Source: Spirodela intermedia
Lineage: Eukaryota; Streptophyta; Magnoliopsida; Alismatales; Araceae
DNA: 64,000 bases
NCBI GenBank assembly: GCA_902729315.2
Contig: LR746281.1
Span: 563,001 to 627,000, forward strand
Direction of reading: 5' to 3'
In this document: positions 11,738 through 25,200 of the stretch, piece after piece
How the letters are laid out: each line of letters starts with the position of its first letter
How positions within the stretch are numbered: position 1 is the stretch's first letter
Position numbers and translations under genes: made by a program
The notes under the pieces: generated by a model
Databases searched by the model: none
What the model saw: only the letters and a program-made list of their open reading frames with translations
What the model was told of the DNA's origin: nothing

Positions 11738-14700
11738 ACTGGCCGAGAGGTCTCTGATAGCGGCCGTGCGTGCGCCTGCGGAGAAGCTCCTGCTTGTCCT
11801 TACGAAGCCTTCTCTTCTCCTGCCTGTAGGCGGCCTCCCTCTCCCTGTCCCGGACGAGGGGGCCGTACACCTCCCCCGTCAGCGGCCACAGCCACCCCCT
11901 ACGTGGCGGCTCCCCGTCCGCCGCTGACTCCGCCCAGTCCTCGTCCATATCCTTTAGCAGAGACGAGTTGAAGAACCGCACCCACATCAGACCCCGCCGC
12001 CGCAGCCGCACCGGGTGCTGCTCCCGGAGTTCTCCGGTCAACGGATCAAGGTGGATCATCGTCCTCGCGCTGTGGTAAGCCCAGACGTTGACCAGTAGCT
12101 CCAGCACGCGGCAGAAGCAGTGCTCCTTCTGGAGCAGCATTGAGCACAAGACGCGGATGGTTGACGGGTGGGATGTGAAGACCGACTTTAAAAAAGTAGT
12201 CAAAGGGACCGTCTTTTTTAATACCTCTGGCGTTGACGATCCGAGAAGGCAGGGGTCGACGCCGCCGGAGAAGTTGGCAATGGAGGCGTCCAACGAGTCC
12301 AAGAACATTCTGGAGAGGGAATAGTCGTCAATCGAGAGGCTAGCTAGTTGCAGGATGTCTGTCGATCGTAGAGACTCACCTGGAGAAGAGGACGAACTCC
12401 ATGAAGGAAGGGGTGGGCATCACCCAGCTGTGGAGCCCAGACCACTCGCCGGTGGGGGGCATCGGCGGGAGGGCGGGTACCCCACTGGGTAAGTCGTACA
12501 TTCGCCTAAAGGAGTCTTGAAAAACATCCCTGCACCACAGTGGGCATATATATATGTAAATATATGTCTATATATGGTCATGAAATGGGACAGGAAGAGG
12601 TAGAGATAGAGACCTGCAGTGCCCGTTGTTCAAGATGTCACATGTCGACCAGAAATCGAGATGCCTGGTCCCCGGGGCCTCCAAATCTAGCTTGGCCCAG
12701 AAGTAGAAAACGTCTCCTCTGGTATCCGTTCGCATGGCATCAGTCAGTGCCTCCTCGGCCCCAGCAGATAAGGACACCTGCTTAGCGAGAGAGAGAGAGA
12801 GGACGACGCCATTATTCTCCCACAGGTGAAGACAGCGAACTAAAAGGAGATGATCTTCTTCCGGTGATTTCTTCGTACATCTCAACCTGGAGGGCGGGGT
12901 CATCATCACTCACCTTCCGCCCTGCGGCACGCCATGACTGGAACCCAATCCACGGCGTCTTGTGGATGCTGTCCACTTTGTTGGCAATGGCCAGCATGCC
13001 GCCAAATTCGCAGAGAAGATCCTTGTAGCGTGCGTCGTTCAGGAGGGGAAGACGGTGCATCGCCGGGACATCGTCGAATCTGAACTCACTCCCCTCTTCA
13101 GACTATACAAAAGGATATTCCATAAATGGATCCAAAAGAGAGAAACAGAGAAAGAGAGAGAGAGATATTTTATGCCGTGAAACTTTATCCGTGCTAGTAA
13201 ATGACAAGGTTGGTATTAAACTTACGAGGCTTAAACCCCGGTACAGAGCACCGCGGTGTAGAAATGGCCACGCACCAGCTCCGCCGTAAGTTTCGTAAAT
13301 GCAAAGATGCCTCCCTACTCGTTCCAATTCTCCTTCATCTCTCTCATTAACCTCAAACCTGGTTTTGGCAACTCCTTGGGCTATGACGTATGCGTCTCCC
13401 CATGATTCTGAAGGTCTCTCAGTCCTCTCGGCGAGCTGAGACAACGATACAGAGGTCACTCACCCAGAGGCACTTGTGAAGGAAGAAAGAGAGAGAAAGT
13501 GGGATCATCATACCTCCTCCGCTTCTCGCCTCTCGGCATCTTCAGAGAGCTCCATTTCCCTGACGTCAGCCCAGTCTGAGTCACTAAGCTCGCTGTTCCC
13601 AGAGGGAGGATTCTCTTCGAAGGTCGGATCATCGATGTCGGCCCCAATGTCGTCCAAGATGCTGGATGTCCACCTCGACCCATAACCATCGTCAGCGAGG
13701 GACTCGTGCCGCTCCCCTAATAATCTCCACTCCCAGACTCGCTGTCGGGCTTCGGTGGCAGGGCTGGGGAGAAGTGCGTCTGATGGAAACTGAATCACAT
13801 TCTCAAGAACCTTGGCATAACCAGCGATGCAATCCCAGGCCAGCATGTTCTTCGAGAGTTTCTTCCCAGAAATGGCAGTATTGCGCTCCATCTCGTAGAA
13901 ACTCAAACCATTTATCGCTCGCCGGAGAGCATCCTTAAGCGACTGAGGATCGCGAGCGTGGAAAATAAGGCCGTCGACACCGTTGGTGATCTGCAGAAGC
14001 GGGTAAACGTTTGTCAGACAGAAGACTGTGATGCCGTCATCCGATGATCAAAAAATGGCGATGAGCTTACGTATTTATCTATTATTGGCAAATCTGGGGC
14101 AATTATAGGGATTCCGAGGGACATGGCGCGGACCAACAGCGGAGGAAAACTCTGCTCATCGTGCATGGACCCGTAAATGACAACGTCGGCCATTAACAAC
14201 ACTCCATCGGCATCCCCGTCGAAACCGTAGTGTTTGACAAAACCATCAGGAAATCCCCAGCGTGATGCCACGTCCTGCTCAAAATAGCAAGTTGACATAA
14301 TTATCAAGCAGCTCATGTGTTTCACTCAGATAACAGCATCACGGAACTCGTAGGGATCTCATGCTGACCGAAGGTCGTTAAATGAACGATATGTGGATCA
14401 CTAACACCGTCCTGATTGAAAAAAAGAAAGGGCAACATAGACAAGAAAGAAGGGTCTCACGGGGGACAGATTCCTCACAGGTCACCAAAAAACACGGAGA
14501 AGCTAAGAGATACAGTGAGAGCTTGTGACGTCGGAGAAAAACTCAAACAACTCCGGGTGAAGATGTACACAGTATTCCAACGATATTGGAATAACCCTCT
14601 AACAAAATATCATCAATTAAGCAATAATGCATGTGAAAGAATGGTCTAAAAGCACGCACATTGACAAAGCCGGCTACCCTACTATATTTGGAAAGGTTCA

Positions 14701-17700
14701 GCATCTTGTTTGAGGGCTAGAAAAGAATGCAGGGAATGTGTTTCATGTTGTTGATATGTTTGGATCATGTTCTCATTGTACTCCGTTCCTTCCATAATAG
14801 CTTAACTATTTAACATGCAAAACAGGAAACAAAACATTTCACAGATTTAATGATAGCTTATAACAAATATAAGTGTGACGCTACCTTTGCGAAGTAAGGG
14901 ATAATAAGGGTTTGAAGGAATGGTCTAAAACAAGAACTCCAAGAACGTCTACTGGCCACTAAAATTCTTAGAGTGAGCGTGAAAATCATTCAGGGAGCAT
15001 GAATGCAACGGATAATTAAGAACATAAAACGAATCATCGTATGGAAAGACATCTTACCTAGGTTAAAAAAAAAGAAGTGAAAAATCAATTCGAAAGTAAA
15101 GAATCAAGTGGGGAGATCACCAGCCGGCAAGGCAACATGACGAACTAGTCATCTGACAGATGGCAGCATGAATTTCCATATAAATAGACATTTAAATGTT
15201 AGTTTCTCTTTCATCAGCGGGATTTTTTTATTTATCATTCTTCGTAAAAAAAAGTGATCAACAGGAAGCCCTAGCAGTTCAAAAACAGAGAAAAGACAAA
15301 AGAAGACGAAATCTCTATAGATTTAGTCATCCGAAAAGTTAATCGAGAAATCTGCATTCGTGTATGGTACGGAAATGGCTGGATCTTTGTTTGAAGTAAA
15401 TGTGAATAGCTGGTGCACGAGCCAGTACCTGTAAAGAATATCCCCCCTCTGCTGTGGAATTTCCAGACAAAAATATAACTTGGAACGATTCCTCCAAATC
15501 CAGTGTTCTTGAAAGTTCCATCAACTGTGATCCGATTAGTTGTGCAATAGCTACATAATCCCACGGGGCATCATCATACATGAAATAGCTTCCAACGACT
15601 ACAATAACCACGTGATCTTCCTGGATTCCTTTATTTTTTCTTAACTGGTTCTTGGAGTGTGATCTGCCATAACTTTCTGCAGCCCAGACGTCAACAGGAG
15701 AACCAGGCACCACGAAGAAGTTACCCGTGTCAAGTGTCGAGTACAAGAGCTGGTATGGACAAAAAACCCGTACAGATAAAAGGTCACTGTAAGCTTCTCG
15801 TCGTGAGGTAAATTCTTTGCATCAGTAAATATGACAAAATGGGCACAGCGCACTAACGGGAAGAGAAAAATCCGGAAACACCACAACATAACCCCTGCTG
15901 AAAGCTCTTCTCCACGCAGAAATAATATTCTCCCAGGACAGATCTGAATACATTGAAAGACGTTCTCCAAGTGTGTCTTCTTGAATAATCCAAATCACCG
16001 GCACAGAATGAAAAGGTTCATGCATGAGACTGCAACCAATAAGACAAATTCAATAATCCAAATCACCGGCACAGAATGAAAAGGTTCATGCATGAGACTG
16101 CAGATTATACGACAGATTCAATATTCCAGATCACCGGCACAGAATGAAAAGGTTCATGCAATGAGACTGAACTCAATAAGACAAATTCAATATTCCGGAG
16201 GATCACCAGCACATAATGACGATGTACATGAATGAGCCTGCACTCAATAAGACAAGTTCAATAATTCATATCACCAGCACATAATGACGATGTACATGAA
16301 TGAGCCTGCACTCAATAAGACAAGTTCAATAATTCATATCACCGGCACAGAATGAAAAGGTTCATGCATGAGAATGCACCCAATAAGAAAAATTCAACGG
16401 CTTAACTTTTGAATAAATGTTACGCAGCAGAAAATATACTTTTCCTTGAAAAATAATCCACAAAGAAGTGGATTCCATATCACTTTTTCCAAAAACATTA
16501 ATCCCTGGTTTACAGAAAAAATGTTAAAGCCTGATAGAAAAGTAGAAACCTTAATACAGGAGCAAGAAATGTGAGGCAGTCCCCGTAAACCTAATTTTAA
16601 ATATTTTTAAAAATGAACAATAAAATTTTGAGTGTCCCCATAATCCTAGAATCACACGCTCAAAGATGAAATAAAATCTCTAAAAATTTGAACTAGAGTT
16701 ATAACAAAAAAACTTGAAATAAATCAAAATTTCATGATTCGAGTTTTATATTGAAAGCGGAGTTCAGTTTAAGAACTTTCAGTAATTAAAATTGACCTAA
16801 ATTAAATTATTGTTTAAAAATTGTATTTTACCATTTCAAAAATTTCAAAAAAATAATTTCCATTTCTAAAATTCAATGTTCTTCTTGCATCACATTAACT
16901 TTGAACAGGTACCACAAGAAATCATCCTCTGAGAGCAAAGAGAAGGTGAGGCAATTTAGTTGTCTGCGTTCACAAAATAACTGGATACACATTACGACAA
17001 GAGTACGAGAGTACCTCGGAATGGCTACGCCAGCTTCAGCAGAGCATAGAATGACACCTTCAAAACTATAGGAAGATACACCACGTGAATATTATTGTAC
17101 GAGACATAAACACCAAAATGGAACAACAGATATAAGGGGATTCTTCTGTTCCAGTAGTGAGATCACTAGAAGCTAGAGAACGGAATGGCATCGTAGAGCA
17201 TACATTGACCAGTCAGTAATGTAGTCGCTGCCTAACATAGAAATATTTCCTCCAATTTCTTCCCAGCATGGGAGAGCATCCCCATCTTCAAATGCAAAAA
17301 TCTGTTTTAAAAATTCATCACATAATTATTCAAAAATAATCTCAAACAATGAGAAAAAAAGTACAGTTAATCCAAAAAAGATCACGATCGGAAGGTCAGC
17401 ACTAGCCACATAGGATTCCGGCTCTCCTTGAAGGAAATTTTGTCCACAGATGTTTTCAGAAAGAAATTTGAGTTTCTCATCTGGGAAAATCTATAATTAT
17501 TTTTCCAAAATTAAGGTGCTGTATGTTTTCCATATCTTTTCGCTTCAATTAATTGTGTGCACCGCACTCCATATACTTATGTTTGTGGTTCTCATATACT
17601 CTCACATCGTAAATTCATAATGGAGTGTTAAGAACCTTAACCGGGACCACATGAGTTACGGTACAGTGGATGAATCCATCATCTGTACGTGGGAACGTAA

Positions 17701-19786
17701 CTCTGATGGATAGGCATTCTGGAATAACAGTTGGGTCTAGAGCATGAACCCAGAGGTCAAATGCCAGAAGGAAACTTGTGACGAAGTCTATTTTCGGAGG
17801 GGAAAAAAATGGAGATAATTTCTGGACCCTGGGTGGGGATCATTAAAAGCTCTGACACCCAAGAATTTACTCCTAATTGATGGGGACTCAAAGTTGTGGT
17901 ATGCATGCTGACCCAAGAAAATCACTAAGATAAAACTATTTGATAGTAGACCTCTAACAAGTAAATAAAGAAAAACACATGGCAAGTTTCACACGAGGAT
18001 ATTTAATTTTAATTCATGGATATTAAAGATGCTAGGTACAATGAATAGTTGCGAAACTATTCAACCTGGAAAACTGCAATGTCGGAGTGAGCGAAAGGAG
18101 CGGTATTACGAGCAGCACAAGGTAAGACCCAGAAAGGGAGGGGGGGGGGCTTTGTGCATGTGGTAGAACATTTTGATATGGATGAGAAGGGATTCGGATG
18201 TACGAAAAATCTACCGCGAGATACTATCTTCATTATATAGACTGATTAACTTACTGTCAAGTGGTAGCCAATCTCTTGAAGACCTTTGGACACAGTAAAC
18301 AGCAATACAGATGTTGGATCTTTCTGTGTTCGCCCTAAGACCTGAAAACGAGCAGTATTTAGGAAAATAAAGGTAAACATACGTCCACCTAATACAAATT
18401 AAAGAAGCCTCATAGCAAGGATAAGGAGCACTCGACGAATATCTAGTGCAAAAGATAATCCTGGAACAATACGATAACGTCCATAAATTAATGCCAAAAC
18501 ATCATTGAAAAAATGATCTATATGATACTCAAATGTGACAACCATATCATTCATCACCTAATTGATGAAGAATATTTTCGAGCATTCAAACTATGTCGTC
18601 GATTCAGTTGGCAAGACCATGGGCTAAGGAGCTCTAGCATGCACGTTATGTTTTCCAATTTCAACACTCAAAAGTTAAAAGAGTATTTGTCGAAAATGGC
18701 TATGCTGAGGGTAGCCTTGTTTGCTGTGTATGGGTTGGTTGGTATAACTGGACTGTAAATGGCTGATATAAAGCTCTTTCTAGATGCTAAACCCAGAAAC
18801 TCACGCATTTCTTTTTAGTCAAATGAGGTCCTCGACAAAGAGTTATACAGTTTTTCCTTAAGACATATAAATGAAAATTTTATTGGACCATGTGCCTGAG
18901 TCGAGTCTTGGGAGTTCAATTATACCTGGGCTTGCAGCGGTCATGAAAACCGTATTAACTGATTATTGGAACGAAATTTCTCTGAATTTTGACAATCGAT
19001 GTAAACTTAGGTTATATCCAGATAGAATGACACAGAATCGCGATGGTTTACAGGTCTAAAACCATTCAAGGCACTCTGGTACTATGTTTCTCCGTAGAAC
19101 ATCTAGCCGTCCAGACTGTTCAATGTCTTTATTTTATAGGCGTGTCCCAAGGTTAACTGTTTTCAAAGAGCGTCGTGCTTTGATTTCAATAGAATGTCTA
19201 AAGATCATTAGGAATAATATTTTAGTTTGAGATCACGTCCGTAAAGAACGCTTGCAATTTTGTACACATTACTTTGTAACCTTGCAAGACATCCAAACCG
19301 AACTATGGAGGGGACTCTTTCCTAAAAAATGCATGACTCTCTGAAGAGAGCGAGGAGAATACTCACAACAGCCAGCCTCGGAGGTCTGATGCCGAATGCC
19401 CGTCTTGATCGGATCCTATCAAGACCGCCCTGCACCTCGAACCTCCGAAATAGATCACCTGGCACGAACCTCAAGACGGGGCGCGATCCCCTCCCTCCAA
19501 CTCTCCTAATCTCCGTTTCATTATCCTCCGTGGATCTGAATAGCCATCTGGCCATAAATACGTTCCCACCTATGGCAAAAACGATCAGAACGTACAGGCA
19601 CATCCGTACCAATGCCCCCTTCCTCCTCTCCCCCCCACGGAGGATGCCACATTGAATCAGCTGCTGTGGATCCGGCGGCCGCCCTCCCGCGTCCACGGAA
19701 TGGCGCGGCTGACTCCTCTTGACGACTCCGTCAGCACCCCGGTGGCGGGACCGTTCACTTCCATCGCTCGCATGGCTCCTCGCCAT
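11736..19786 (-). CDS. large membrane-anchored GT4-like glycosyltransferase (group 1 family)
   Basis: Plant-specific group 1 glycosyltransferase related to Arabidopsis At5g04480/At4g01210; acceptor and donor are not known. Fourteen exons on the minus strand: 19786-19367, 18341-18255, 17301-17204, 17065-17015, 16029-15858, 15749-15429, 14274-14071, 13990-13514, 13435-13226, 13102-12914, 12777-12614, 12529-12380, 12309-12225 and 12128-11736. Phases agree and give about 1006 aa; the relatives are roughly 1030-1050 aa. Residues 58-79 form one hydrophobic segment after a basic N-terminus, a type II signal anchor that suggests the Golgi. The GT domain contains IYGSMHDEQSFPPLLVRAM and IPIIAPDLPII. 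The C-terminal third carries the family-specific HCFCRVLELLVNVWAYHS and GLMWVRFF blocks and ends in a basic tail. Intron 4 holds tandem copies of its own splice acceptor, and the last intron can be read through in frame. Confidence 0.87.
15984..16395 (-). repeat. six tandem ~68-bp copies of an exon start plus its splice acceptor
   Basis: Copies begin near 15984, 16052, 16120, 16189, 16260 and 16328, with periods of 68, 68, 69, 71 and 68 bp. The first copy contains the real exon 5 boundary of the GT4-like gene (exon starts at 16029). Each unit consists of about 22 nt of intron end and 46 nt of exon start. Copies 2-5 keep an AG acceptor; in copy 6 the CAG has become CAT; copy 3 has a one-base insertion in the exon part. 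Confidence 0.9.
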
Positions 19787-20185
19787 CGCCTCCTGCAAGG
19801 CTTCCTCTCTCCTCCCTGCTCCCACCTCACTTCGCCATGGACAGTGAGCTGTAATAGTTCACTGAGGCACCACGAGAGAGATAGAGACAGGCGGCGGGAA
19901 GGTTTGGGAACTCTCTTGAAATTTAGTTACAACCCCCAACCGTTTCCGTTTCATCATCAAAGCCATGGGGGGTCTCACCGTAGAAATCAATCAGAGCCGT
20001 TCAATCCGTGGACCCTTCACCCCCTACATCTGAGCATGATCTCTCCTCCCTCAGTCTCTCTATCTCCCTCTCCCACTTCAGCCCGAACATCTGCCGCCCG
20101 AACGGCACCATCAGATTGTACCTCAGAATCTGCAACCAACCCCACAAACCAAAACAAAAATTAAAATTAAATTGAAAATTATTAT
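19787..20185 (-). other. region between the GT4-like start and the DNAJC28-like stop
   Basis: About 400 bp between two genes on the same strand. It must hold the 3' UTR of the DNAJC28-like gene and the promoter of the GT4-like gene. No clear TATA element or gene was seen. Confidence 0.5.
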
Positions 20186-21493
20186 TTAGTGATATACATG
20201 AGGAGGGAGCTGGGGCATTGCCTTGGAGTTGATGTTGGCCATCAGAGATTTGAGGGGCTGCGAGTGCTCGAAGCAGAGGGGATCATCGTCGCCGTCGGGC
20301 GGAGGGGGGGGGAGGGCCTTCCTCAGGGCCACCCGCCATTCTCCGATGCTCCGGCGGATCTCCTTGTTCAGTTCGATCCACTCCGGTGCGCAGCCGTTCC
20401 TGGAGAGGATCCTGTACAGCGTGTCCTCGGCAGGGTCGGCGTGGGGGTTGTCGGCGAGGTCGAGGGGCTTGCCCTTCCCGGGAAGGTTCTCGAACTGGCC
20501 TTCCTCCATGGAGCGCCAGATCCTCTGCTCAACCACGTTGGCTATGTCGGTCTCCGACCTGCCGGCGAAACGAAGATCCAGCGGGAGACGATGAAGACGG
20601 GGTAAGTTGTCGAGCTTAGTTCCACACCAGCGACGAAATCATCCCCCTAGCTCCAATCATGATGGTTGCCGATGAAACCATCTGATGTTCCACCTATGAA
20701 TGGAGGAACAGTTTCAAGGAGTGGTTCCCTTAGGATTCAAGTTATTATTACTGAAAATCTTGACTCTGGAGGTTGACTTTTTTTTAATATGCTAATTTTA
20801 TGGACTGGAAAGACTATTCGGTTCTTCCCCGCAATCCATTTTTCTACGATTGAGCTTCTGCACAGTGGTGCCATATTGGACTTAGACTGATGCTGCGCTC
20901 GCATCGAACACATAATTTTCAATTTTACTGCAATAATGAGAGAACGAACTCATTCTACCTGGTCCGATCGTCCAACAAAGATTATCTGAATCGGAAGTTC
21001 TACAGAAATTAAACGAGGCACAGTCGATAAGTACTCGTCGACAAAAAAATGATCGGAATCAGAACAGCATCTCTCAACTCGCTGCAGCATCTCTCAACGC
21101 AGTTGGTATGCAGATTCGTATTTCATGTTTCTGATTTTTCTTTCTAGAAGATGAATCAAAATATCTAATAGACGATCAGATTTCAGATGATTGAATCAAA
21201 TTTCCGACCCAAACCTCGAGGAGAAACAGAAGTGATCTCCAGAGAAATTACCTGATCGCGTTCTCTCGCCCTCGGAGCTCGGCCGGAAGTTTCCGCTCAT
21301 TGACCGCGTCGACGACGGACGAAAGACGATAGGCGAGCTTCTTCTGCTGAGCCTTGGACGGCGAGGAAGGGCAAGTGGCGACGGTGGCGGCGACGGCGAG
21401 CTCGGGATCCGCCCAAGAGGAACCGAACCTTGCCCTAGCGACTCCCCTCCCCCGGAGAAGATCAGGAAGCCCGAAGATCTGGAGCCTTCGCAT
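20186..21493 (-). CDS. DnaJ homologue subfamily C member 28-like (DUF1992) protein
   Basis: Small organellar-type protein with the DUF1992 / DNAJC28 conserved domain. It has no J domain, so it should not be called a co-chaperone on this evidence. Two exons on the minus strand, 21493-21252 and 20558-20186, give 204 aa with matching phase 2. The domain starts just after the junction and shows VVEQRIWRSMEEGQFENLPG, GKGKPLDL, NPHADPAEDTLYRIL and CAPEWIELNKEIR, the most conserved parts of the family. The first 45 residues are Arg/Leu/Ala-rich without acidic residues before Trp-Ala-Asp, typical of a mitochondrial or plastid presequence. The ATG at 21493 was preferred to an in-frame TTG upstream. 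The gene stands head to head with KAS III, 712 bp apart. Confidence 0.87.
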
Positions 21494-22205
21494 CACTGCA
21501 ACCTCTCTCGCCTTGCTCCCACACCTCGCCGCCAACTCTTCTCCGGCGGAGGGCAGAACCAGAGAGGAGGATACGCTTTTACTATGGCCACGAAGCGGAC
21601 GCGTGTCCCGCCGGCGTTGACGTCTAACCTAGTCAGTTTGCGGCGATTGGCGGGCCCGGGCCGTTGAAACTTTTATCGGGCTTCGTCTGGAATTGGAAAA
21701 GCCCGAAACGTTTTCCTGATTATGATGATGTGGATCGAAGAGTCTAGATGGCCCGCACGTGGAATGGTTAGAGGGTGAGTCGAGAACTGGGAGAAGGCCT
21801 CAATCAGTTCGAGGGAGAAGGTAATCCCAACTGACTTCTACTGGTAGAGATCAGGGGGGGGACGATTCTCCTGCCGCACATTCGCCGCTCAGGCAGGTCG
21901 CCGTCTCGAGATCTGATTGCAACCGGTCGCGGTTCGAAGGTTTGGTCAACTCGAAGGTGAGCCGGGAAGCGTAAATGGTTATTTTCTTCTGTCACGGCAG
22001 GTAAAGGAGGGGATAGGGATAGAGTGTTTTGGAGTTTCCTCCTCTCGGTATCATCGCCCTGTCTATTGTCAACCCTCTGGTTTTTGGAATCTTGGAGGTT
22101 GAATCTCCTGAAGTGGCATTTCTCTGCTAATGCTCAAGTGAAGAGGTCCTGTTCGATACTACCGACAGCAATTTCTCATCGTTCATCGACAACGCGGGGG
22201 ATCTC
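21494..22205. other. divergent intergenic region, DNAJC28-like / KAS III
   Basis: A 712-bp region between two start codons facing away from each other, so both promoters lie here. A GGGCCCGGGCC stretch at about 21651-21661 lies closer to the minus-strand gene. No TATA element was obvious for either gene, as expected of housekeeping promoters. Confidence 0.55.
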
Positions 22206-25200
22206 ATGGCCAGTGCTTCGTCTCTAATCTCCCCAATCTCCCACTGCGGCCGAGTGAGAAATGTGGGTCGTTTGGGGGTCTTTGGGAATTGCTCGTTTCC
22301 TGGGAATCCGCAGAGGGAGGTCTGGCTCCGTTGCATCGCGGCGGAGGAAGGTGGCCTGGGGGTGACAGAGCTGGGTGCATGTAAACCCAATCCACGAATT
22401 CCCAGGTGCTCTCTCTCTCTCTACCTCCCTCTTCCTTTCCGCATCTGTCTATCTATCATCTCTCTCTATTTCCTTATCATCATTGTATGACGCGGATCGA
22501 TAGCCGGAGGAAGGGATGGCGGTGCGTTGCAAGCGTGTAGACGCGCAATCCCTTTCCCTTTCTGATAGACAGTATTGTTGCTCTTGCTGCCATCGGGATA
22601 AATCTGGCCCCCGGTGGAGCGGTGAAATGCGTAGAGATCGGAAAGAACACCAATCGCCAATGTGTCCAATTATTTTCAATTGGAGTAATTGGGCACCTTC
22701 TGGGGGAGACTTTGAATTTGTCTGCGCAACATCGACGAGAAGTGGCCATTTTTACTTATTACCTATCCAAGGGTGTGTTTGCGTCCCGCGTTCTTTGGGT
22801 TTAGCTGTACCATCTCAAACGCAAAGAATGGAACGGCCAGGATTGTTGTCTTGCATTTTATAGTTTTCTAGGTTGCTGCTTGGAATATGGCTAATAATGC
22901 AGCCCACACACTTTTAAGAAATTATCTGCTCATTCCGTCAGTTAGAATCACCATGTGTTTTGATTTTAGCTGTACCTATGATTAATAGATTTTTGGAATC
23001 AAGACTGCATATATCCATGCTTGTACCGCTTTTGTAGATTCTTATCCAGAACATTTTGGTTCCCACTTTTGCAGTTTGATAGTTAAACTAGCTCTTTCTT
23101 CAACCTTTTTATAAAAGGATTCGTTTGTCCGTAGACTTGTTGGAATGGGATCCAAGCTGGTTGGCTGTGGTTCTGCGGTGCCAAAGCTCCAAATTTCGAA
23201 CAATGACCTCGAGAAGATTGTCGAAACGTCTGATGAATGGATTTCTGTTCGGACAGGGATCCGTAATCGTCGAGTTCTCTCAGGTACTTCTCTCAGTGAT
23301 GACTTAAGACCCTATGTTTCATATTTACTCAGCCTTATTTTAACAGGAGACGAAACATTGACTGGGCTGGCCACTGACGCCGCGAAGAGGGCACTTCAGA
23401 TGGCTCAAGTGACACCAGAGGATGTCGACATAGTAATAATGTGTACATCTACTCCAGAGAATCTTTTCGGCGATGCTGCTAGGGTATGCTCTCAGAATTT
23501 CAGATCTGAATGCTGTCTTCTGGATCTTAATGCATGAACTTCAAAGGAAAACCTTTACGTTTCATCTCTAATTCGTTACTCTACACGCTGTCCACTGACG
23601 ATATATCCCTTCTACAGAAATCTATGCTCATGGCTACTCATTTTTCTTATTATTAAGGGAGATAAAGGCATTTTACTATCCTTTACTCTGCAGGTCTCCC
23701 CGGACAGCTCTATATTCGTCGTAGTAACTCGTATGGGCTGCATTTCTACTCGATAGAAAAATTACGTTCCTTATTTCATCAGTTTTTTACGTTGGCGTGT
23801 GATCCTCGAGCATTCTAGGGTTTTAACGAATAAATGGATGATGAGTTTTTCTCTAATTGGAGGGATCATCGACTTCTGGCTGGTTCTGAGAACCAGTGTT
23901 TTCTATCCATTCAACTGAACCCATTGCACATGGTTGGTTTCGTTCCTTGAAGAATTCATTCTGAGGAAAAAAATAGTAGATGATGCAATAATTTTCTTTC
24001 TTTTGTTTCTGCGACCTTTGAGGATGCATCACATTTTACTGGATACATTTTTTTTTGGACACCTGTTAAACGTCACTGTCTGTAACTGAGAACGAAGGGG
24101 AATTAGATTACATGTTGAACCAATTGAATCGCATTCACCGTGGAAACTTGATTAATATTTACAAACAATGGACTTTAGGTTGTGTGGTCCGCGAATTCTG
24201 TAGTCCATAGAAGCCTTCATCAAGGAAAAAAAATATGCTGTAATTTGCCTAGACATTCTCACGTCTAGCCAGTGCTTTGAAGTTTCAATCGAGTGAAGAG
24301 GGTTCTCCCAACTTATTTATCCCAGTGTCGAGATTCTTCTTAAAATAAGGCGGAAACATTATGATATGATTGCCAAAGAATTGGGTCATCCAACTCAAAA
24401 TCGGCCGTCAGGCAGACAGGCTGTAGCAGACCTAGCAAGCCTACATTATTATTAAAGATGAATGCATTGTGGCACAATGAGTGAAATAGGTTCATATACT
24501 TAATCTTACGGTTTAATTTGCCCCCTTTCATCATAGTTTTACAGGCTTCATGACTTGTAGACCAGCTTTTGTACTCTCCCTCTCCTATGTAGGCAATACA
24601 ACCGAGGTACACAACCCAGGAGCGTAACATGGAAGAAGATAGCTTTTCTGGATCCCAATTTACCTATTTTTTCCGAGGTCGTGTTAGGATATTCCACTCT
24701 TTGGAAGATATCTCCCACAAGAATGTCGGATGTAAATGGAAACGTTGTTCTATATATGGGCATAATGGTGATGCTTCTCTTGCAAGACTGCTTGTGTGGA
24801 TCCAGCATTGCTTCGACTGCCGGTATAGTTGTCCTATAGCTCTTGATTACTTACAGAGGTGTTGTGGTACTTCCAATAGACCAAGAAAAAGCCCTTTTCC
24901 TGTGCTTTTTTCCCCTTCAATGGGCAAGTTCAAGGAGAAATGATCTAGTAAAGTGGGGGTTTCTGAGCCATTATTTCTCCTTTTCACGTGGATGATTTCT
25001 TCCCCTTTATGATGAACTGCATGTTCTCAAACAAGCACGGCCCTTTGCCCTTCTTCCCTCTACTGTGGAATTTTCTCTTCTTTTCCAATGGGTCATTTAC
25101 ATTCACCAAGGGGAAACTTTTTCAATTGCGCGGAGGATCTCTCCTCCCTTTTGATCGAACACACCATTCACGAGCAAACATTTTCTTCCTTCTTGGCTCG

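Noticed and set aside
14326-14415. Open stretch just upstream of GT4-like exon 7 that could be an extra exon
   Set aside because: Exon 6 (ends at 15429) joins directly in phase to DVASRWGF at 14274, matching the order in relatives; inserting this stretch would break that alignment.
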